A stretch of DNA of 64,000 bases from Paragonimus skrjabini miyazakii (GCA_014338405.1 JTDE01000181.1:106875-170874); one strand, 5' to 3'; counted from the first letter of the stretch, positions 47,212 through 60,244 are shown. Notes: generated by a model not told the origin, from the sequence alone. A program made the numbers and translations.

Positions 47212-50200
47212 TACCTGCCCAGTTCAGTGTTTCTTATGGAATCCAACAAATGATTCAGCAGATTGACTACCCCAGCAGGATCCCTCAACAATTCACGCTG
47301 GAATCCACCAAAGCCAGTGCTGAGTACTGAAATTGTATGACTCATAAGCAATAGTAGTCATAATACATAACATATATAACATACAAGTGTGTATATATTT
47401 AATACATCGAAGTAAGAATACAGGCAACAATGTGTTGCGGGGTTTTCTGACCGTTTCACGTGTTTCGATTTGTTGCACGGTATTTTTCTTTGTTTGCCCA
47501 AACTAATCGATATACATCCCCACTTGGTCGTCCTGTTATTCGGCCACCGGGAAATGCACCTGCCTTTCCTATTTACTAAAATTTGTGAATAGTGATGTAA
47601 ACGATCGGTTTCAGGCAATATTCCGTGTTGCAGCACAAATTCTGAGTCTGCTTCCGTTGTTAAAAATGAAGGTTTATGGGATGTTGGATTGTGTTGACTA
47701 TCATACGCTTGATACATGCATGAAAATCACTATGTCATGTGCTCCGAGTTAAGTAATAGATTGTTGTCAGCTGTTTCGTTTACTTTTGTTGTTTTACTTT
47801 AACAGTGCCTACACTTAGACGCGTGGCAATTGACAAATTCTATTCTGCTATGTGATTTATGACCATATGCTTTTATACATAACTTGGACTTAATGAGTGA
47901 GCCCCAAATTCGGACGACCTGCTTGTGTAAACCAATATTTCTAACCACAAGAAATCAGCTGTGGGTGGATGAGAAGGTGGATTTTGTTGACATATTCGTA
48001 AACAGAACAACCTCCAGTTTCCTTTGGCCAACACGCTTCTCGAAATATCATCAGTAATATAAATAAGAATGATGGCGTAATAGTATTAGCACCAAGTTAC
48101 TAAAAGTTCATTTCCAAACAGATGACATTTCAAAGGGGGTTGGTGATATCAGTATTGTTACGTTCGAATGGCTCACATCTGTGAGCAAAACCTTGACGAA
48201 CACCTTACCGTAGAGACAATCATGTGCACCAAGGCGGTGCAATCAGCCAACCTTCTAAAATCCGCAGGTTTCTAGGCACATTATCTTTTACTCGATTTAT
48301 GAAGAGTCAGACGCAACGTGTTTTTGTACAGGAGGCAAGGAATTTTTCCTAATGTTTGAATGAAACTACTTTCTAGCTGCAACCGTTCAACATGCTCAGC
48401 GAATGTGTCAATAACAATGTTTCTAAATCTGACAAAACCAATTTGTATTATTGTTGTCTGTTAAGAAGGACATTAACTACAACGCTTGCCTTGACAGCTT
48501 GGTGTAAAGCCTCTAGAGAAGGATTAAAACTGTTACTTTTGAACGGTTTAAGTTGGAATAACTGGCTTCCTTACTTCTTGCGCCTCCTTAATGCTTCCAT
48601 GAACTGAACATGGAAGACCTTCCATCCGTTCTCCAAATATAGCAAAAAGTCTGGATGACTAAATTTATATGTCACAAGTGGCTACTTGAAGTACATCAAA
48701 AGTGATACTTACTAGCCACACTCGAAAGAACAATGTATGCGGTTTAGTTTTCTTTCAGACTGTGCTCCAAGTATGCTCCAAGATGTCGATGGTGGTGAGA
48801 TGAGCTATCAGAAAACGTTAATTTTCGGTTTCATTCGCACCGTCTCACCGGTCATCAACAAGTTTCCCTATTGTACGTTTGCTTTTTTTCACCAACATCT
48901 GTAGTCCCTGTGGTCGCGTGGATGATAAATTATCGTACAGTATCCAAGCTGACTTCGCGTAACCAATATGGTTCCAAACTATGCTTTGACTACTGACTGT
49001 CGCCTTACGAACACAAGTGGAGTGAGCTCAGAGAACGAAATACGTGATCATTCTGGTGGTGGAACATTTCCGACCTTTCCCGAGTTTCCAGAGGAAACTC
49101 CACTGATTCAGTAACTCCGTATTGGAAAAGGCAATTTACTCGACTTCAGTAATTAGCATTAGGAAAAGTTACCTTTTATTACACCTTCCATCAGTCTTTG
49201 TAAGCAGCGAAACTACTTCTTCAGATGTGACAGTATATGACGTCTGAGTGTGTTCTTATAGAAGGTTAAATGTAAGTGATTGAGCGACTACGTTTAGTAG
49301 TAAAAGCTTCCACTTTAGAGTGCTCAAGCTACCTTGGCAAGAGAAATAAACCTGACTTATACACATTTGGATATTCATTTTTATCTTGTGTTTTTCGTAA
49401 CAATAGTGTACATTCCGGTTCAGTCAACATATAGACAGGTTAAATGTGTTCATCATCACTCCGCTAATCTTTTCGTAGCGTGCGCCGTCAACCTTTATGC
49501 AAAACTTGTTGCAAATTTTGACCAAAGGTAGAATGTTAACTGTTAAAAAAATAAGTTCGACTAATGGAAATGAACAATCCGTTTTACAAGATGATCATAT
49601 CGTTCCAAAAAAAGCATACCAGTTAAAATGTAACAGAGCTGTGAAAAGTGCAACAGAGTGAACGATAAACTGAAACCGTAAAACTGGTCGACACACTAAT
49701 TTAGCACTGTTGGAAACTGGAACAGGACGTGATATAGTGACAACCGTTTCTATCTATTCGTGGAAATCTTCTAGTAGGTGATTAACAACGCTGTTACTGT
49801 TACTCGAACAGCACTTATTTGATTGATTGGTTGACTGCCGTCCATTAGGAAGCCAGCTTTTGCCTTTTGTAGGAAATGGATTTTATAGGGCGCGCACCTA
49901 ATGCACGTTGACCGGAGGTTGACTTTGTTTGCGACTCAGCTAGTTATCCTTTGAAGTTCACCAAATGTAGTATCCGCAGTGCATGTTTCTAAGGAACCAG
50001 TTGACTAAGAGCAACCTCATGAGTTAAGTGATGCCGTAACGATAGGAACTTGCTATACAAAGTAAAATCTGCATTTTCCATTTCTCAGTCACAGTCTGAA
50101 GGTCACCCCAATGCGTTCACACCACGGTTTTAGTTTGTTAGGCAGTGACGTTTCATTGATGTGCTGTACACGTTTCCTTTAGCTGTTGTTAACTACTTTA

Positions 50201-52329
50201 GATCTCAAAATGACATTTTTCTGGCGCGTTGAGTCGTTAGCTAGTTTGCTTTCTTGTATTGTTGGTAGCCCGTCCGCTATAAGCTTTAACTGTTCATTAC
50301 ATCCATGTTCAGGTACTTCAGTGAACGTTGCATTACCCACGTCTCCTACATTTGTCGCGTCAGGCTGTTATTTTTGACGAATTGCCTAGTACCCATCATT
50401 CAGTGACTATATCATACAGTAGTAGTGCATTTGCTTAGTAATAACTCATCTACAGTCTCATTGATGAGGACATTTTTATCAGGCCCGCTCACTACATATT
50501 TTATCCACCGGTTTTCGTATGTTCCATAGAGGTCCATATAAACAGAACTGACAGATAATTACTTTCTGTAATGAGCAATAAGAAAGTAATGTGCTGAACG
50601 ATTCTTTGTAGTTTAAGTAAAAAGCTCAGATCTGTTTCTTTAGTAGTCAAGCTCCTACGGAATAGTGGTCGTGTGAATGATCCAAGGAACGTCGGCCGAC
50701 TAAGGAAACATCACCAAAAATACGTCAGTCGGAAGTCACCCTAAGTGTTCCTTATCGCGTGCTATATGATAGTTCAGTGTGTACATAAACAACTGACCAT
50801 CGTTAAGTACGTGGACTCACCTCTAAAGTGTAATTCATGCTTTCATTGCTGTGGTTACATGTTTCGTGGGTGTCTGTCATCTGCCAATCATCTTGTGCGA
50901 TGCATACGAAACGGTAAAACCCCTTAACAATCCAGCCGTGCAGGAGGAGATTACCGTGTTAGTTCAAACATCTGTTTTGAGTTGTCAACTGTACCGCTCC
51001 GACTTGACCTAGTTTGCAGTAAATATGATACCGGTCGTTATGCTTAATTTCCAGTTACGTGGACCTAATTTCGAACGAGGTTATGATTACAAATTTCTCT
51101 ACTGAAAAGAATGTCAGAAGCAAATGACGCAAGTGGACTGTGACCCGTACGCATACAGCGTCAAACACAAGTGAGTACAATTTCAGTACCTATGATCTTC
51201 CCAATATAGGCATCGTTAAAATGTGGTATGATCAACAGCTCATGTTTTACGCAAATGTTTAGATACCTCATTAATCGAAAGGGAATAGGGAGAGAGCTGT
51301 TGGCATTGTAATCATCATTGGTAGGTAGGTTCACAAAAAGGTAAGTAATAAAATTTCAGGCAAACGTTCATTTTCTTGTTCACAATAAACTTTTGATAAT
51401 CGGTAATTTGATATATCTATACAAACGAACGAATAGCATAGGCTTGTGGCCCTCCTGCCAAAAACTTATTAAAAGTACTAGTTTGTTTGAACTGACCTGT
51501 GACATAGCGGGTGAACCATCTTTTCTTTCAAAATCGGTGTCTTAGAATTTCTATCATTATTTAATCTTCCGTTACAAAGCCTCCAGACATCTCAAGAAGG
51601 TAGCAGAAAATTACATGTTCCACAATGACAACAGTTACCCGATCAATAAGCATTTAAGTAGTATAACAATTTATCCGTCAACCGTGTGTAACTCTGAGAA
51701 CTGTGTTGTCACGAACAAACTTCAGTCGTCTAATAAATAAAGTACTACAAATCAAGTTGGCTAAAGACACATGTGTATTTTTGAAGTTCTGTTAGCTACT
51801 TACCACAACGATAGTTATTTAATGCAATCAGAAATTTATGCCTGTATGTATAACGGAGTGATTAGAGTAGCTGACAATGTAATGTCCAATATAGGATGCG
51901 CTCTTCTAGAAAAAGGTATGAATTATGCTATGTGTAAATCATGCTTAGCGGTGGGGGTTGTTTCAAGCGTCGAATTGGAGCTCTGTAACCTCGTAATGTT
52001 GAACGCTCATAATGTGTGTTTACAACTGGTCTGTATTCTTGGGCTGCTACGAGAAGAGGCCCTTGCTCTTGCACTGGGGACAAAAATGCACTGAAGAATT
52101 TGAGATCAAGTAAAACTGTGCTCTAAACCGAGGCGGCAATATCATTGCCATACTAAACAGAACCATTTGTGAAACACAAGCAGAACAACATCTCCAACTT
52201 GGACCATATAAGATGATACAGAACAATATTGTAACTCAGATTATGGGAGGAATAGAGAGGAAGTGGGTAAGCATTTAGAAATGACGAATGAAAATTTACG
52301 GAGAAGTACTAATATATTTCAAGTTGAAA
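47212..52329. other. Unassigned DNA
   Basis: About 5.1 kb with no recognised gene. The frame at 47358-47717 (119 codons, minus) and the one at 51771-52094 (107 codons, plus, cysteine- and leucine-rich) are within chance length, and I find no domain in either. Confidence 0.4.
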
Positions 52330-52530
52330 ATCACCCGCAATTGATCGCAGCTGTCGCATCCCCATAGACTTTCCAGTCGGCCCCTTTCGAAAAGAAGCAC
52401 TAGACTCGAGTTTCGCTCTCATTAGAGCTCATCAGTAGTGCATATCATTGCCACTGCCGGGACTAGAACCACGGACATGCTGTTCATGGGGCAACCGTGT
52501 TTACCACTGCGCCATTGACCTCACGTTAGG
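52330..52530 (-). mobile_element. SINE-H copy 6, best-preserved hammerhead SINE
   Basis: Minus strand, about 200 bases. The tRNA-like head has an A box, TGGCGCAGTGGTAAACACGG, and a B box, GTGGTTCTAGTCCCGG, about 45 bases apart. A hammerhead ribozyme with an intact core follows (52397-52441), then a body with TTTTCGAAAGGGGCCGACTG and ATGCGACAGCTGCGATC. This layout, pol III promoter followed by ribozyme, is that of the schistosome Sm-alpha SINE-like satellites. Family knowledge: such RNAs self-cleave. Here the element stands alone and not in a tandem array. The plus-strand 79-codon frame at 52448-52687 is a shadow. Copies 1-5 in the window are older relatives. Confidence 0.85.
52397..52441 (-). 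ncRNA. Hammerhead ribozyme with a complete catalytic core
   Basis: On the minus strand the order is: stem I 5' side GCACTA; core CTGATGA (complement of 52429-52435); stem II GCTC, loop TAATGA, GAGC (52415-52428); core GAAA (52411-52414); stem III CTCGAG (52405-52410); TC; stem I 3' side TAGTGC (52397-52402). All six base pairs of stem I and all four of stem II are Watson-Crick, and every conserved core base is present. The predicted cut is after C17, between 52403 and 52402. Stem III has no loop: CTCGAG is its own complement, so the motif would be expected to act as a dimer of two RNAs, as known for other short-stem-III hammerheads. Activity is inferred from structure. Confidence 0.85.
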
Positions 52531-55500
52531 CACGACCGAATTATCATATGTGAACGCTCACCCACTGAAATCTACATTACTCCCACGGCTATGTAAACCG
52601 TCGAATAGTCACAAAGTTGTTTATAGAATTGGCTGCCTGATATATGGGTTTGCAAAGTACGCGGCAAGTATCTTATTAAAAAAATAACGAGAAAATTAGC
52701 TAATACTATCAAGAACTCTGTTGATTTTACGTGTAGAAGCAGGTCAGCAGATCAGAAAATAGAGATGATCAAACTCTCACGTCATCGGCTGTAAAACACG
52801 TCATTAAGATGACCCAGTTTAACCATTTAACATACACTTTAGCAATCCAAACTCAAGGTCACTGGCGTTTGAGAGACAATGCTCATCCAAACTTGCTAGC
52901 CGGCATTGTGCGCAGAAAACTGACTGAACGACCTATAGGGTTGCCATGGTCCTGTTTACATAATACTCGGTGTGTCTGTGAACGTTTTTGGTCGCTATTT
53001 GCTTCTATTTACCTGATGTATATAAACTGTATGTTTTATGTTCGCAGCTGATGGAGATGGACAGAATGTTAACAAGTCGCAATACTTCACTCCTTTCTGC
53101 AATAATATAAAGTGGATACGGCGTTCATCAGGTATCATAAATCCCCTGTTAGTCTAAATGCGACACCATTGTTCACTGTTGTAGCCCAGACAACAACATT
53201 GGAAAGAGCTAAACAACTATTACTATGAGACACTATTATGAATGAAGCAGCAAACCCAACTACAGATCAGACAGCAACTAGGATACGTGTATGTTTACAT
53301 ACAATACATTCGTTTACAATTTACAATTTATTTATTAAAAGAGGACAAAATAAGAATCCTCAATATTCCCTGCTAAAATAAATAATTTTGTGATTAGCTT
53401 GACGAGAAAGCTTTCAATCACATGGGGAACTCACCACAAGTTTAGCGACACTGTGTAGACGACACGTTTGTGAATAAGACAGGAGGTCGGCTTGACACAA
53501 GTCTGCAGTAGTTCAGTCGGACAGATGTCAAAACCAAATTGACATTACGATTACAATCTAGTAGTAGCTAGTTGTCAGACCAGGACTTTCCGGTCCATAG
53601 GGTAGAGCGGAGCTTAAAACCGTCTATCACGAAAACCACGGACGTACGTAACACAGTCAACGTTACGTCTGCTCACCTTAAACTGGTTTGTGTTACCATT
53701 GCTAATGCAAATACTTACCCTCTCCTCCATTGTGTAAACATTCTTTCCAAATAGCATGATATTTAGGGAACACATCGATGAATTCGCATAAGATTTATTC
53801 TATTGATGTTGACTATTTACAAACGTCTCCCCTTGTGAAACGATAAACCCTATGTGAATCCTATCCTAATTCACCTCGTCCGTTAGCTTGGAGAACTTAC
53901 ACTGTTGTGCACGATGACGCGAAAGGCAATGACAACAGAACGAGGGAGCCAAAATCCCACCTTATCACGGAAACCGGTCACGCTATCGACCTCGATAACT
54001 CCTTTGACACGCTATAGCGAAGTCCATGTCGGAAGTTGCTGGTGTTCTCCGAAGCAATGTTAATCAATGCTCGCCATCCGGCCTCGTGTATGAACAAATT
54101 GTTGACTGACGCAGTTTGTCTGTTGAAAGTCCTTGTTTCATGTAAAGCCCAGTTGTTGGCCATTTTCGTTGTTGTAGCTACCTACATATCCCATATAATC
54201 TCACGTTTTACTTTCATCACTCAAGTGCGTAAACGAAGTATTAACACTTAGCGATTAATCTCTTTTCTTCAGTGGTGAACTGGATTGACGCAGATTAATT
54301 TTCTTGGTGTGTCGGAATACAATTATTAGGAGTGTTGGACTCAGTTTGAAAGACACCAATGAAATGGAAGAAAATATTGTTTATTCCGAGTAATGGAGAT
54401 AAGTCGAGTCTCATTATCTAGGTCTTGGATGATGTAGGCAACATGACATTTTTCACAAACGGACTACACTCCCTAAGTTGTTAATGTACTTTTACATTCT
54501 TTTATCCGCTGAGAGTATTATTAATTATACATGTAAAATAAAATGCAGTGGTTATTCACACATTTACATTGAGAAGATGACACGATAACCTAGAACCAGA
54601 ATAAACGAGCACCGAAAGCACAATAGAAAAGTACCCTGAATGCCAGTACGGTATCAGGATACGGTCTGCGATTTTGCCATAGTTAATCGCGCGTTGGTAA
54701 CTATTCATAAAATTTATCTGGGTACTTTCTTGATACTTTGGCCGGCGGTTATAGTTTCACAGAAGCGCTTAGTTGCGGAGGTCAACAAAATTGTAAAAGC
54801 AAGCTGCGCAGTAAATAGTACTGATAAAACTAAACTTTCTGGTACATGGCAGCTAGTCTTGAATCGTTTAACCTAACTAGCACTGTGATCAGATTTTGTG
54901 ATCAAACGTACGAAACTTCTACATACATTTCTTAAAACTAGTTGGCCCTTAGAACAACCCTCCTGACTGACTTATTTATTTTACTTCTGTTTCACTTTTC
55001 TCATGTCTTCAATCTGTATAATTGGTAATTCTAACCTAGCATTCACCCCATTTATGTTCGCTTCACCTATGATATCTCGGTTTGCTTACTTGATTACATA
55101 TAACCTGGACTTGCAACTAGTTTATCTAGTTTAACGGCTCTTCTATTTCGTGGATGAGATATTGCCAATAAACCAATTTATTGATTCCTTCAATGTTTTT
55201 CTAAAGTTGTGAATCGTCAACCGGCTTCAAATATATCTCAGCTAATTCCGCACGTCTAATTTCTTTTCTAAGAATAATCCACCTTTCTGCCTCGGTTAAT
55301 AAGCACTCACTGATTCAGTAAGTAGAACTGAATGTCTCTTTATAAATTTTGGTATTAATTGGCGACAAATTCACTGTGGTCAGTTACTTAAGTGTCGGTT
55401 TCAGGGAGGTAATCGAGTGGTGTTTACACTTTTTATATATAAAGCTTGTATGAGAAGTTTAAAGTTGTCTACATCATCATGACATAATGTTCAGTAAACC

Positions 55501-58024
55501 GCATTAATAGAGCAATTGATGATTCTATATGCATCTAATTAATCCTGTAGGTATCTGATTGTAAAGATTAAACTCCAAACAGTGCTAATTGCATACACAA
55601 TTAGAAAACTTTACGTATGATTTTACACAATTTTGTAGGTACACACCGCAACTTCTGGGATGTGAAAGCCACTTTTTAAGCAGCCGGGCTACAAGGAAAT
55701 TTAATTGCATTTGATTGTTACGGATGTATCTAACTGAATAACTACAACTGAAATGACGTGCACAACTGTACTTTACGTTGATCAACAGTGCTGCATTAAA
55801 ACACCGTTTCTGGGCAGTTGCGCTACTGGCAACCGACTAATATGTCTTTCTCGGAGTCGAGCAGCAGATAACCGATCATTTCATCACGACTGGTCTTCCG
55901 CTTTTGGTTTTCTGCCTTGTCAGCCAACTAGCTTTTGGTTGCTTCTTGTTAAGCGATCAAAACACTAAGTGAACTTACGAATGAGAAGAGCGTGCACCAC
56001 CTTGGCAATTATAAAAACCTTTTATTCATCACTCATACTTTCTAATGCCGTGCAAACGTATCATTTACAAGGTAATTTTGGTTGAAATTTTGGTTGAATT
56101 TTGGTTGAATTTATGCTTCTTTTTACCGCGCTAAATATTCATATGATGAGTTATACTTTTACATAAACATGACATCAAAACTTACATTTGTGGACCTGTC
56201 CGCTTCAGCCCATTTGTCACCGGGTGTTACCATAGATATCTGTAGTCACGTTTATAGACCCACGCAGTACTGATCGTTACATATATAGAGCTCATCAATC
56301 AACTTAGTTGACGGAATTTCTTCTAGTTTATCACCTATCGCGTCCAAATTTATTTCACATAATGTGCTCAAATAGGCTATGCTCATCTTAATACAACTAA
56401 GTAGCTACCGCTTTTAGTGGATCATATTCAGTTTGACCATGATCAGTAATTTGAAAAACACTGATTGCTATCAAAAGCAAATCAGTGACTGTGAATCCCA
56501 GCAACCTGGACAGAGCACTTAATCAATTGATCTGATTACCAAACGGGAGTACAACTACATTCACTTCAGACCTTAAAGTTCCAGCTGTAATTCGGTTTGA
56601 ACAACAAAATTTGAAACAATGCGTGGTTGGTGTGTTCACTAATGAGGCCAAGTTCGACTGAGTACATTTTACAAACCTTGGATCGACAAATTAGAATGCA
56701 TATCGATCGATATACTCTGGTCTGCTTGGTAGCCCTTGTTCTCAGTAAAATTAATTGTTTCTGTTGGGATTTTAGAAGCTACAAACGAATGATGGTTAAC
56801 AATGGATGTTTAAGTCTGACGTATTTCAAAGTTACTTTTCACTTCTGATTCGGACTTAATGGTTAAACCTGTGTAAAACACAGCTCATTAAAAACACAAT
56901 TGATTATCATCTGTTTATAAAGTAATTAGTGAAAATTAATCCCCAATTACCAGAAAGACTACCTTCATTCATAGGTGTCAACAACGGATTCAAACTTTAA
57001 ACGCAGATTTTGAAAGTAAGTCTGGGACACAGTCAACGAAGAATAACATAATTACATGTCACACTACTAAAAGCCGAATTGAGATTTAGCGACTCTATTT
57101 TATGTCCAGGACCCAATTCGGATTAATTTAAGTAATCTCTAATCATTACTCAAGATACTTGAAGTAAGTAGGACAAACTGGCGCTAAGCCTAACATAAAA
57201 TCTGTGAAGTAAAGCAGTTACTAAAACAAGAAGTCAAACATTACTACCAGTGCAATATGTTTACAAATAAGCGGTGGGAATTTTGGTTGGTATAAGGTGA
57301 GCTGCACTAGTAGCTTTTTCATCCATTTTCTCTCTGCCAGATTAAACACAAGCATCTCTCCTCTCCCTAGAACTGATATATGTTAAGTATCCCGTGTTTA
57401 AAGTCAAAACGACTTAACCGACGGATTAGTTTCGTTGAAACGAAGTCAACTATGTGGGGGGAAAATATTTTTGGTCATCCCCTTTTAAATAAATACAAAT
57501 TGCTGAGAGTTCATCAAAAAGCGAAAAGAAACTAAGTTTGTTAATTGATCGTTAATATGTGAAATCAGAAGCGTGCAGGAGAATCTAGTTAGGTGATTAA
57601 ACCCGGAGTAAACGTTGATGGAATGGTGACTGCTGAATCGATGGCAGTCACACCGTTCAAATTTAACGTGTTGCCACAAGAAATTTGTTCACTTCTTGCA
57701 ATTTCCCTGGCTACGGGTCAACCACGATCATGCAACAGTCTGACCCTGACCATGCAACGCAAAGTCCACTCAAAGTCTACTCAGATCCAACGAAATTATC
57801 TGGATTGTAATGCTCGCTTTTGATGTCGCACGTTAACGATCCTCCTATAGAAGGTCCCGTTTGTCTCAATGCATTTTGACGAAACTTTTACGATTATATT
57901 TGCTTGAGAAAGACGTATCGAAACAACTATTTGTCAGATTTGTTAATTACAATGTTTGTATTATGAACTTGCTAAGTATTGCACCGTTGGCCACATCAGC
58001 TTACTTTAGGTCGGACCTAATTTT
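52531..58024. other. Unassigned DNA
   Basis: About 5.5 kb with no recognised gene. Open frames up to 80 codons (52809-53051 plus) show no domain. 53875-54250 is GC-richer and reads on both strands without a recognisable product. Confidence 0.4.
56074..56112. repeat. Short tandem repeat, unit AATTTTGGTTGA
   Basis: About three head-to-tail copies of a 12-base unit, the last shortened by one base. It is a local duplication. Confidence 0.85.
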
Positions 58025-58153
58025 CAAAAGTCGAGGTTAGCTGGATTCGTACCACTAGCAGAAACAGCATGCCCAAACGCGTCGGGTACTCCACCAGCTC
58101 AACTACGGAGTCAAGCCGGGAGTTCGAAAATTTCACACTTCGATTCAGCCACC
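58025..58153 (-). mobile_element. SINE-T copy 5, tRNA-derived SINE
   Basis: Minus strand: the leader GGTGGCTGAATCGAAGTGTG and AAATTTTCGAACTC, A box TAGTTGAGCTGG (complement of 58094-58105), then CGACGCGTTTGGGCATGCTG and TTTCTGC, and B box GGTACGAATCC (complement of 58043-58053), then CAGCTAACCTCGACTTTTGA. With copy 1 it is the best match to the tRNA-type promoter boxes. The tail is cut short compared with copy 2. Confidence 0.75.
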
Positions 58154-59494
58154 AACTATTTATTAGTAAACATATTTGACAAACGCTGCCCTGCTTCTAA
58201 TTAATTTAAATCTTCAAAAGTGATGAAACTCAGGTGATAGATAAAATTCTCTCGAAGCAAAACATAGAAAGTCTTAGTAAATGCAAAAATGAGGTAACGC
58301 CGTCAACCATATAATTTACCTCCATTGGTCTGGCCATCCACGTCACAAACACAAATGGTATAACATACCAATACTTCATAGCACTATCTAAATCACATGT
58401 TAAGTTTTGAGGCTGGCACAACGAAGGTAATTGGGTAGTAGAGTGGACGAACGGAAGCCATGGCAGTCAATTGTAAAGGAATTATGAGGGAGTTCCAAGA
58501 TGCTATGAAACCTCTTGTGGAAATAGTTGAGGGTTTCTTGTTTGATGACTCGTTCTCTCTAAGTGTTGCACCTCTCGCGCCTGATAGTTGGCATACTCCA
58601 ATAGGTTGTGACAACCAGGCTTTTTGTGGTGGACGTGTAACAGTTTGCCACCAGGAGAACAGGCTTGTAGACAGAGGTCAACAGTGAATTAGTGGTTACT
58701 TTCCTTACGATCATGCTAGATGAGCAAGTGGTTTTCGTATATTACAGGCCAGCAAGGTAATCCGCATGCACTGAGCGTCACGAGTAATCACAACGGTTGA
58801 AAGCTGCAGGTTAACGTTAAACAGTGAAGTAACTCAGGTTCAGTGCTGGCCTCTATGCGGCAAAAGTAAAATATCAGGGACTATGATTATAATTTGTCTG
58901 TTTCGAATTACGTAACTTTCTTCAAGTGACTACAAAAATGAACCGGATAAGCTATTGAAATAACTTTGCTCAAATTATTTTATTTTTAAGTAGAACAAAG
59001 GTTTTGCTTGTGAAACATTTGCTAGACAAATAGCATTGAGACAACGTGGACGTTCTCGTTTGGTTGTAACTTTACCTTCACGATTGTTAAACCCGAAACT
59101 GTGGCACCCTTTTGTCAGCAGTCGGTTATTCTCGAAGTATGTATTGCCACAACATTCCGCTGGCAAGAGAGCTCGTCTGCCAAACAGATCCTCGGGTTAA
59201 AATGTAAGTTTCTCCATAAGCTTCCTCAACCGCTTCTTTCACCATTCCGGTTGGATAACTGTCGACCTTTCGCTTTCTGTTACGGTCATGAAGTTGAGTC
59301 AGTTTAGCTAATGCCGATGTGTGCAACACTTTCTAACTCCATAATACCGACCATCCATTGGAAGAGTTATTAAGTGATGAGCTTTCGAACGGGAAAAATA
59401 TATTTGTTACGGAAATACGTTGCATCGGTTAAGTTAAAGCAAAGTTACACTCTTATGCAATGAGACGACGTACTACGTTGGACTTCCCTGGGTA
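58154..59494. other. Unassigned DNA with small unrecognised frames
   Basis: A 75-codon plus frame at 58460-58687 starts with ATG in a favourable context (AGCCATGG) and ends in TGA. Its peptide looks protein-like (MREFQDAMKPLVEIVEGF) but matches nothing I know. On the minus strand 59329-59126 (67 codons) and 59166-58975 (63 codons) overlap in different frames and could be one broken coding segment. None is supported well enough to call a gene. Confidence 0.3.
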
Positions 59495-59960
59495 GTGAGA
59501 TGCACTGCATTCAAGTCCTGGAATGGGAGGCTGTCCAAGCAGTCCTCTGTCTCAAGTAGATTTCTGGTCTTACAGAGACGGTTGCACTGTTCACTCTATG
59601 GACTTAGCTTTCCCAGCTTCGATGGAATAGGTGTCGTCCACTATTGTCTACGGCTGACTTCGTCGTGCCACGACTTTGTCCGTGTTGCACTGAATTACGA
59701 CCCGTTTTCAGCGATATGCATCTACGGAGTGTTTTTTTGGCTGACTCACTTCCTTAACGCACAGACTACAAACGACTTGCTTGCGTGTACAGTAGAATGA
59801 CTTTCGATTATCTGGAATAAACGTCAGGTTACACCAGAGCTTAGCAGCGGTTAAGAGACGGGTGGCAGAAGACAGATTGCAGTCGTCGTCAAGGTGTACA
59901 CCTTTCAACCCATAGGGCTCAAGATTTCGGCCTGGAACTGATCTTGAGTAAGTATATCTC
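59495..59960 (+). pseudogene. Endonuclease remnant of the second CR1 LINE
   Basis: The plus frame 59495-59800 (101 codons) gives GLSFPSFDGIG and LRLTSSCHDFVRVALNYDPF, which occupies the place of the VVGVVYRPP motif of APE-type nucleases, then LTHFLNAQTTNDLLA, where the GDFN motif would follow. After a stop and frame change, WNKRQVTPEL-like and RRVAEDRLQSS text continues to LELILS at about 59930-59945, where CR1 elements have LDLVL. Catalytic residues are not preserved in one frame. Confidence 0.65.
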
Positions 59961-60244
59961 ACAGTTCTTGGTTGTTGTGTGGAAAGGGCAATCCATCTTA
60001 GACCACTAGCATACCTGTGGAACCAACGACTTCACCTTGTTAACAACCAAGTGGCTTCTGTGCAGTTCGTAGAGAAAAGTCTTGCGCCAGGATGCTGGTA
60101 TATTCGGAAGTAAATTTCACGTACTGTGTTTTTTATTACTTTCGACGGCTGTGACTTTTACCCGTACACCAAACCTGTTAACGCATATAAATAGAGTTTA
60201 GTCGTTATCAGTCAAAATCCTAGACTTCAACTCATATAACATAT

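Noticed and set aside
51771..52094. 107-codon plus-strand frame as a gene
   Set aside because: No domain, cysteine/leucine-rich composition and chance length.
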